Shown in pieces: positions 56,499 through 64,000 of a stretch of 64,000 bases of DNA; positions within the stretch are counted from its first letter, which is position 1; the number at the start of each line of letters is the position of its first letter. Source of the stretch: Thozetella sp. PMI_491 (Eukaryota; Ascomycota; Sordariomycetes; Chaetosphaeriales; Chaetosphaeriaceae). The stretch covers positions 249,608 to 313,607 of the forward strand of contig MU270016.1 in the NCBI GenBank assembly GCA_021432635.1, read 5' to 3'. The notes under the pieces were generated by a model. That model saw only the letters and a program-made list of their open reading frames with translations, was not told the DNA's origin and did not search any database. The position numbers and the translations under genes are program-made.

Positions 56499-57687
56499 CT
56501 ATGTATAAAGGCCTACGTGCCTGGAAGTATCGATATGGTAAACTTTTGGCATCGAGGTGCCCGTCTTCGACTCCTTTGTAAATTTTCGCTCGACCTCTTT
56601 GTACGCATCGGGTATGTCTCGCCCAAGGAGCGCGCGAAGGATGGGAATGGAGCAGGCGGCGATGGTTACGGCACTCTCAGCTGTGCCCCACAGGCCAAGT
56701 GGAATGCTAGCAGCTATTACGGTCGGTCAGCGTCTGTGTAGATGTGTAGCGGGTTCGGTTACTCCTGCTTACTGATGTCTTCAGATTCTAAAGAGGGTAT
56801 TTGGACGGACTTGAGGATAGAAGCCACTCCGGCGCTGCGTAAAGCTAGTGTCAGCGATGCTACGAGAGGGACACTACACATCAGGTACTCACAAGATCCC
56901 CATGCTCATGGCTATCATGGTGCCGATCTTTTCGCTCTTGTCCATTTGAAGCTTCCAGAGGAATTTCCATGGAAGCAGAGCTAGTATGAAGTCCATGGCA
57001 GCGCAATAAACTGTGGTAGAGTGTCAGTTCGAGGTCTTGAGGGCACAGAATATTGGTCAGAGGGCAGTTACATCCAGCCGCCATTCCATAAACCACAATG
57101 GCATTCACGGTCATACAAAATGACCCAGTTAGTGGCTCCGTACACTTAATCCAGTTGCTCGCAGCGCTGATATAAGACGTGACGTTCAGGGTGATGATGA
57201 TGAACCATAGGGGCCATTTTATGTTTCGGACTGGTAGGCGCAGTAGGGTAAGAGCGAACGAGGTCTTGCTTAGGGCGGTAGCAACAAGGCTCAACGTCCC
57301 TATCACGCTTCCCAAAATATCGAGCGTGTGGAGATTTTGCGCAGGGACATCCCAGATATGCTTTCCGAAGCCCAGTTGGATTGAGACGCTAACAACAATG
57401 ACTTGAGCTGTTTGCGACAGCTGTGTCTCAACACGTTAGCGGCCTTATTCGGATGTATGACCTGGACAGTAGAGCTGCAATACCCAAGCAATACATAATA
57501 TGTGGTCGTCCCATCCCAAGATGCGGCGTCGGCTGAGCTTCAAGTAGATGCGTAGTGTCAAGATCATCCCCGACATGGCGACCATCGTCCAGTTGAGGGC
57601 ATTGATCTGGCTTCCATATTCGTCGTGGGGAAGGACAACAGCTGGCGCTGCAGCCAAAGTTGGCCCTGGGGCCAAACATGAACTCAT
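56499..57687 (-). CDS. PTH11-like seven-TM integral membrane protein (fungal rhodopsin-like domain)
   Basis: Exons are 57687-57484, 57420-57072, 57010-56893, 56834-56773 and 56713-56499 (315 aa). It matches the fungal PTH11-type family: TM1 followed by RxYLKLSRRRILGWDDH (the conserved DD at the start of TM2), then LGFGKH, a Cys in the TM3-4 loop (NWIKCTEPLTG), and helices with YCAAMDFILALLPWKFLWKLQM. No N-terminal CFEM domain is present. Family members act as G-protein-coupled or sensor-like receptors at the fungal surface, the prototype being needed for appressorium formation. A function here is inference. Confidence 0.83.
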
Positions 57688-59535
57688 TTTGAGTTTATAC
57701 CGACAGGCTCTGAGGGCGGTTAGCCTTGCCACTTGAGAGGTCTGTCTATCGCGTATAGTCACCTACTCAAGATACAAGTTTCTGGAGAACCTCACCCAAA
57801 GTCGGTTCCGTCTTGGTGTCTCCACATGACGAGGTCCACATGGCTGTGCAAGGAATAGATATACTCTTCGTCCCGTCGTACAGCTGGTTGACGCACATGA
57901 TAGGAGGTGGGGAAGTACACGATGACCGACATCAGAGCCTACTGTTTCGGGTCCGTCGATCATAGAGATGGACAAGGATGGGCAGGACTGAGACGATAAA
58001 AGCGATCACAGGGGCCGACAAGGCTTTGATTTCAGCCCCAGCGCCTGCGCCCATTCGAAAGCGTGCGGGTCGACCCAGACGCAGGCGACCAGGCAAGCCA
58101 GAGTAGTAGGGGGCTAAGTATTTGGAAAGTAAGGCATGACTACGCGGATTCACCGACAGCGGGGGCTAGGCCGGCGCGAAGATCACCCCAGATGCCATTA
58201 CCTACTCACCTTCGCTCTCTCTGTATGACATGGGCGGTGGATGGGAGGGATTGCTCGATTTCACCACCAACAGAAATCTCAAGTTTGATCATAGATGCAC
58301 GGCGACGGAGCCCGTGCTCTCCCGCTCGGGTATCCCTCTTGAGGAACTTATGAGGGCATGTGCGCTCACATCACATTCCGCAGCTACCAAAAAGCTCATC
58401 TCGTCTTTACTTGGCTTAGTTTAATCGTGGTGCTACCGACAAGCAAGCACTTCTGTGCATATTCGCCACATAAATTGCATCTAGAATTACTGCGCCGACA
58501 AATAATGATCGATGGATCGCACCCAGTGAAACCTGAGTTGGCTGCTCGGGGGCCGGAAATCCGGGCCAAAATCGAAGAATTTGCTTCCTTTTGCCCGATC
58601 TTCTCGGTCCTTTTCAGCGCATAGCGGCCTGCTTCATCTCCATTGGCCTGCCACTGATCAGGGGGATGATGCGCACGATGGGAGGTGCGCTCACGCAAGG
58701 CCACCTTTGTTGCTGTGGTTTCATAATGGTGTGCGCCAGGTCGCCACGCTTTCACCGCAACCAGGATTCCGGTAGCCCTCCTTGCACCTCAGTTAAGCCC
58801 CAGACATGCGACCCTGGCGCCAAAGCAGTGGTGCTTGATCCAGGAGGTGTGATCGACCGGGACGTTTCGCGGGAGCCCTGTCGTCTTGGACACGGAACTG
58901 AACGAATTCGGATTGCGGGGTACATATGCAGGGCGGCATCAGCTCAGCGTAGCGTACAAAAGGAGATCGCATCTGGCCAGAGTGTTACAGATGCTGGATG
59001 CTACAAATCTGCACTGCCAATCCATGATCACCAATGCGGGCGTCAAATTCCGCCGAATGGAGACCCTGAATGACTCGCCCACACTCTCGGGCGTCGACCA
59101 CGGGATTTGCCCTGCTGCCTACCACCCGTTACTGTGACCGCACCTCAACTCCACGGGTATGTGCACATGCACGAGCCAAAAGTGGTTATACCTCTCAAAA
59201 GGTCTTCAACTGGCGCGAAGGTCTAGAGATCTTGCACACAAACTAGTGCGCTTGTAGTTAGGTGTCGGAGCTGCGTAGAGACCGTCGGACGGGGTCCGAG
59301 ATATGCTTGGGACTCATATGGTTAGCCTGCGGCTCAAATCCATATCAATTGTGTTAGCTAGCAACGAGAATAGTAGACAAGTTGCCTTATTTGAGTGTAT
59401 CAATATGATCATGTGTGGGTATTGTTATGTATCCGCTACTTGTATGCTCATGACTTGTTCCATGCCGCCTTGCTAATCAGAGTGTGTATATCTAGGACCG
59501 ACCATTCAGGACCAGGGATCTCGCTATCACTAATA
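57688..59535. other. Intergenic with a possible gene fragment
   Basis: About 1.85 kb. The left part holds the fragment at 57780-58153. The right part (58590-59137) has open frames with no recognisable domain. Confidence 0.45.
57780..58153 (-). pseudogene. Possible gene fragment upstream of the PTH11-like gene
   Basis: A minus-strand open stretch with one TM-like helix (APVIAFIVSVLPILVHLY) can be spliced through a GTAGGC...CAACCAG intron into a second stretch (YSLHSHVDLVMWRHQDG) that ends at a GGTGAGG donor-like site. No ATG-initiated complete model was found. It may be exons of an unrecognised gene or a remnant. Confidence 0.25.
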
Positions 59536-60300
59536 TCAAGATGCCACAGATGATTTGGATACGGTGTGCCTTGCCGAGGAGCGGAAATGACGCTTGGCCA
59601 AGAACCATACGACCAGTGCAGTCGCAGCCAACAATACGGGTACGCCGACGCCGACCCCAATCCCAACTCCCTTCTTCCACTTTGCTTCCACGTCCCCTGC
59701 TGCGGCACTGGCGGCGGCCTCTATGTAGTTTACCGCATACGGACTTTGAACCGAGAATTGGCTCGAGACGTCGACGTAGTCGTTATACTTCTCCCCAGGG
59801 GGCGCAGGCTTGTCGGGCTGAGATATCTGGATGAGGTTCCCCACCCCCGTGGCCATGCTCCTAGCAGCATCTCCCGAGATGTTGCGGTTATACTCGTTGG
59901 GATAGGTGTCGAAAATCTTGCCAGGGTTGAAGGTAAAGCTCCCGGTCGAGCTGCTGGCGTTAACGGTGGTCTCCCAATGTGTTCGGGGGTTATCGCCGTA
60001 ACTCCAGGTTATGCGAACGGGATAGTTCCCATCGGCCATTTTCCACGTGATTTCATAGTCCCTAGATGCGACCAGCATTGCCGGGTTCTCCCCAGAGTCT
60101 CTGTCATAATAAGGGTAGGTATTAGGCGGGAACGTGCATCCGGTCTGGTCCTTATCGGATTGGCCGTTCGACGAGCACCACCGCATGGAGGTGAGGCAGA
60201 TGTACTCGCATTTTCTTAGGGTAGGGTCGTATGCGATAGACTGGTGCGGAAGGTATGAGAGGGCGGCTAGCCCCAGGGTTATGCGTTTTGCGGACTTCAT
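59536..60300 (-). CDS. Secreted/type I single-pass cell-surface protein
   Basis: Single-exon, 254 aa. A signal peptide (about 1-23) is followed by an extracellular domain with four Cys near the start (KCEYIC, RWCSS, TGCTF), sequons NAS and NIS, and a Trp/Tyr-rich beta-like region (WKMADGNYPVRITWSYGD). A Pro-rich linker leads to one TM helix (about 211-235, GVGVGVPVLLAATALVVWFLA) and a short basic Ser-rich cytosolic tail. Architecture resembles fungal wall sensors, but no WSC or MID domain is clear. A TATA box lies 100 bp upstream. Confidence 0.78.
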   Translation of the reverse strand: MKSAKRITLGLAALSYLPHQSIAYDPTLRKCEYICLTSMRWCSSNGQSDKDQTGCTFPPNTYPYYDRDSGENPAMLVASRDYEITWKMADGNYPVRITWSYGDNPRTHWETTVNASSSTGSFTFNPGKIFDTYPNEYNRNISGDAARSMATGVGNLIQISQPDKPAPPGEKYNDYVDVSSQFSVQSPYAVNYIEAAASAAAGDVEAKWKKGVGIGVGVGVPVLLAATALVVWFLAKRHFRSSARHTVSKSSVAS

Positions 60301-61516
60301 AGCTGCTGCTGAGAGAACTAAGGTGGTTTTTGAGGTTTGGTCGGGCGATGCGCCGTACTGGCATTGTACAGGTCGCGGAGGAGAAACAGTTGGCTGCTTA
60401 TTTTATAGAAATCGCCCGATGTTCTTGGCGTCGGGCTATCTGTCATCGCGAATAGGCGATCTGCCTTGTGAAAGAGTGAGGACTTTTGCCATAAAGCTAT
60501 GCAAGGACTGCCTTGGCTGACGTATAGGGGATTTGGGGTTACAACCACACTGTGTGCCTCAGCTTCTGCGTGGCGGCCTCCTCCTACGGGGGTCTAGTGA
60601 CGTCGTTTTAGAGAATTCCAGCACTAAGCATCCGCTATCTTAGCCGGGCTGGCAAATAGGAAACGCCTAAATCTACGGGGTGGTATCTTGGCCTTCGCGC
60701 TAACCGTTCACAGCGAAGGAAGCAGGTCCACAGGCCCAAGAACGGTGCGCGAACAGGCAGACAGCGTCGATCTCTTCCCTATATCCGTAGAGTTAGCAAG
60801 CCAAGCTAAGACATTGCAGCAGATTTGGCCACTGCACCGCAGACTTTTGACAAAGACAATGGTTGATCGCGGCAAGAACGGATAGGGCAGACTGGCATAG
60901 CTGCTTGGCGTGCTTGGCAATGGGGCTATACTGACCTGACGAGGCTCGCCGTAGTACCGAATATCCAGTCATGCCAGTCTCGAAAGCCTAGCGGGTGTAC
61001 GGAATATTCATTTATGAATGAGGAGATGCGCCGTTTACAATGATTTGCTCTACGAGAAACTTTGCTAAATGTACGCAGCTTGCGTACGGTGGAATCAAGA
61101 ACCGTCGCCGCGGACGGGCTGGGTCATGGGTCGTTGTGGTTGTTCTAAACGAGTCTAGCATTGCTCAAACTTCATTCATGCGGAACAGCCATTTCTAACG
61201 CGCTCCTCGCCCCAAGCCGTAGAAAAGCCTTGTTGTCCTCGTCAGCTAAGATTAATTCGCAACGCCCCATCAAATCTGTAACGGATAAGAGAATATGATA
61301 CCCCAAGGAGAAAAAGATAGAAATGAATGGCAGTCGACTTGGATCATAGAGTACAAAAGAGCCCGGGATCCCTTCGCGCTGTGCCTATTCCCACGGGTTA
61401 TTAATTATAACTCTTCCTAAGCTTACTGTTACGTTAGACCATTGCAGGTTTTACATGTTGACCTTGAGCCAACGTATAGCTTCCCTTAGCTGGCTTAAGA
61501 TAGCACCTATCTCGCG
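60301..61516. other. Intergenic, surface protein promoter to oxidase 3' end
   Basis: About 1.2 kb with no gene seen. Contains the TATA box at 60400-60407. Confidence 0.5.
60400..60407 (-). promoter_or_regulatory. TATA box of the surface protein gene
   Basis: TATAAAAT on the minus strand, 100 bp before the ATG. Confidence 0.55.
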
Positions 61517-63084
61517 TCACGTTGCCTGAAGCTTGCTCGCTCTCCAGTTCTCCAATATCGCGTTTTTACTACTCTCTAGCCTCGTCTTTGAAGCCTCAAA
61601 TATTCGGGGAACGCCAATCTTGCTGAATTCGGCCCCGTCGAGGATCATCTGGGCAATGCCTTTCGCGGATAGGAAAACCTGCGGCATGCCGTGTCCAGTA
61701 AACCCTGCGAGTATGAACTGGTTTTGGCGCCCGGGGACAGGTCCAACATGGGGCAGTCCGTCCGACGAGTATCCCATTACTGCGAGAGATCGGGCAAGTT
61801 AGCAAAGCCGAGGGGCAGTAAGCACCACGGCAAGACGGGTGCTGCGACTCACTGCCTGTCCAAACTTTTGCCGTTTTCGCCCCGCTATTCTCCCATCCAT
61901 GGAAGTAAGTCTGCATATATCCATCAAAATGGTCCTTTGCGGACTCAATAAGACGGTCGTCTTCGACGTTGTTGTACCACAAGTCTAAGTCGTGCCAGTA
62001 CTTCTCTCGAGCCCCACCGACGATAATACTGCCATCGAGCCGAGGGATGAGATACTCGTACCGAGTCGGCGACCAGCGGAGAATGTATGAGTTGGATAAA
62101 AGCGGGGACGGCGTCTTGTCTGACACAATATGGCTGCAGATGCCGCGTACCGGGACGATCTTTTCACTGAACTCCGGCAAGACAGATGATGTATACCCGT
62201 TGGTAGCAAATACGACTTTCCTAGCCTTGACAGAGCCTCGGTCTGTCGTGACTACAAAGAAGCCATCTGCATCGGCCTCTGCGGTGACGCTGGTGACAGG
62301 TGTATGGGTCTGCAGGTTGACACCAGCTTCTACAGCTTTCCTCAGTAAGTGCACGATGAATTTATAGGGCCAAATAGACCCCGCGGTGTAGGTGATGCAG
62401 CTCAAGGCTCCCTTTACGCCCGAATGCTTCCGTAACGTGAGTAAAAAGAACATTGCAAGGGAACAGTTGATTCGTCTTACTTGTTCAGCTTCCGAGCCTT
62501 CGGTGAGAAAAACATCCTTCATGTGCGGAGCGCCATACTGGCTCATCCGCTCGTACCTGTCCCGCATCCTCTTGGATGCCAAGTCACTCAGGGCTACATC
62601 GCAGCAGCGGGTCAGTACGAAATCGCATTGAACTCTTTCTTCCTCGACGACTTTCTTCACGGCGGGGACGTGCGCGGCCTCGAAGGCAGCGAGCTCGGCG
62701 CCGGCCGCGGGCCCATACACCTCTGCGACAACTCCAGGCCCGTTATACGGATCCGGCTTCAGGTGGCCACCTTTAAGCGCGGGTCAGTGCTTGCCACGGC
62801 CCTGTAGGAGACAAGAGATGGGTTGGTCTACCATTGCGCCCAGTTGCCCCGGAGCATGCTTGGCGCGCCTCAAGAATTAAGATTGAAGGCGCTGCGGTTT
62901 CGCGTTCCTCGCACCCTTTCAAAAGGTGGTAAGCCGTCGAGCTTCCGGCGTAGCCAGCGCCAATAATGGCAATGTCGATCGTGCCAGGCAGCTCGGGGGT
63001 GCTGCGGTGGTTGTCAATGGCTTCGGGCTTGGATCGCCAAAACGAGACCGTGGAGTTGGCCACCGGCAATTTGGAGGGTGGCAT
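61517..63084 (-). CDS. FAD-dependent oxidoreductase, D-amino-acid/amine-oxidase (DAO) family
   Basis: Exons are 63084-62832, 62770-62481, 62426-61853 and 61779-61517 (459 aa). The Rossmann FAD loop IAIIGAGYAGSSTAYHLL (about 38-55) opens the protein, followed by ILEARQACSGATGRNG, the second FAD contact. The C-terminal FTGHGMPQVFLSAKGIAQM is the closing FAD motif of the DAO fold. It should oxidise a C-N bond of a small amine or amino acid with O2 as acceptor. Fungal relatives include gamma-glutamylputrescine- and sarcosine-oxidase-like enzymes. No covalent-FAD Cys is evident. The final exon begins IMGYSSDGLP, a normal family block. Confidence 0.88.
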
Positions 63085-64000
63085 CTTTACAAGAAATGGG
63101 CACTTTTGGGACCGGGAGGTGCTCGATTAGTTACGGCAGGCCCTGTGATTGTTTAGCACAGCATATAAGGCGGCAATCTGCCTCCCCGCTCGAGCAATGC
63201 GAGTGCGGAGCTAGGCTTACGACTAGGCTTACGATGGAGCGGTACACGCGATGATTGTCCACGACTCCACGCGTGTCCGCCCCGCACTAACTGGTTCATC
63301 GTTGGCTATCGGGGCCGGTCGGACATGCCGCGCCGCATGGTCCTGAGCACTACCATGATAAGGTCGCGTGGTTGCGGGGTACCGTACCTTGCCGCCACCG
63401 GACCGGTGCATCCTGGCCTGCTGCAACTTCAGTTGGCGTCCAAGGCACGAGTCATTTCTGTAATTCATTCTGGTTGCCAAGCCAGTCAAGGTACCTTTGC
63501 GAAAGTAGATGATAAACCATTTCTAACCTGTTTATGGCAGGACCTCCAATTGTAACCTAGTGCCAAACAGCGCTAGATAATGCAACAGGGGAACATCTTT
63601 GTAGCTTTCTTCCCAACAACTTGTAGGCGTTGATTGGGTGGCTTTTCTGCCCCAAGGAAAGAAGTGGCACAGTGGAAACACCAATTGTCTACAAACCTTC
63701 AACCTTTCCCCCCTCTATCACGCCGATGCTACAGCTGTGATTCTGGCTTTACGTGCTGAGTGTGTATATAGACCATTTCAGCGACGGCTCCACTCTACGT
63801 CTCCAGTCAGATGCTTCAGTCTTAAATCTTGATAGTCTCAGTTTAATTACAATGACAGCCATGTGGTTGTACTGTGGCATTTACAAGAGAGAGGACCAAT
63901 AGCATAAAATTGCACTGGCGACCCTATATATCGATCCACGGGTGTAAAAAAAAATTCACACTAGATGCAGCAGCACTCGCATGATACGTCGTCTTCCCAA
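63085..64000. other. Right-edge intergenic region
   Basis: No gene seen to the window edge. A TTATATGC motif on the minus strand (63162-63168) about 80 bp before the oxidase ATG may be its TATA box. Confidence 0.5.

Noticed and set aside
58591..59137. Plus-strand open frames after the receptor region
   Set aside because: No domain, no consistent exon model and atypical composition.
1..64000. CRISPR arrays, prokaryotic operons, rRNA genes
   Set aside because: None seen. Gene structure is eukaryotic throughout.

Overview
The window is nuclear DNA from a filamentous ascomycete (Pezizomycotina). The evidence is short spliceosomal introns (about 50-115 nt, GTRNGY donors, CTRAC-type branch sites, YAG acceptors), lineage-typical families (Zn2Cys6 regulators, PTH11-like receptor, CVNH-LysM protein, hybrid histidine kinase, GH5, CE1, MFS) and a pseudogene whose stops fit C-to-T decay. 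I cannot name the genus. All exon models were joined by eye from reading frames and splice signals; each was checked to give an uninterrupted frame of whole codons.

Layout. 1-6.3 kb: the 3' part of an NCS1 nucleobase/nucleoside permease, a membrane-tethered GH5 enzyme and a decayed membrane-protein pseudogene. 6.7-7.8 kb: a CVNH protein with a LysM domain inserted between its two halves. 8-12.2 kb: mostly gene-poor, with one methyltransferase gene and a tRNA-derived retroposon-like element. 12.3-16.4 kb: a large ankyrin protein with near-identical tandem repeats, then a broken C2H2 zinc-finger gene. 17.4-18.8 kb: a membrane-anchored SGNH hydrolase beside a 120-base assembly gap.

21.2-32.3 kb is the most striking region. 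It holds a D-2-hydroxyacid dehydrogenase, a Zn2Cys6 regulator, a PhyH-type Fe(II)/2-oxoglutarate dioxygenase, a DenD-like sugar-acid dehydrogenase, a class II aldolase and a 12-exon MFS sugar transporter. The set reads as a self-contained catabolic cluster for a sugar acid. The aldolase has lost the residues that bind substrate phosphate in its family, which fits a non-phosphorylated substrate. The proposed pathway is inference.

33-47.5 kb: a small secreted Cys protein, an uncharacterised conserved protein, a collagen-like secreted Gly/Pro protein, a membrane-tethered fucose-lectin-like propeller, a CE1 feruloyl-esterase-like enzyme, an alcohol-acetyltransferase-like protein and a multi-pass membrane protein. 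48-55.4 kb: a Zn2Cys6 regulator divergent from an MFS drug/metabolite exporter, then a hybrid histidine kinase. 56.5-64 kb: a PTH11-like receptor with a possible gene fragment upstream, a cell-surface single-pass protein and a FAD-dependent amine/amino-acid oxidase.
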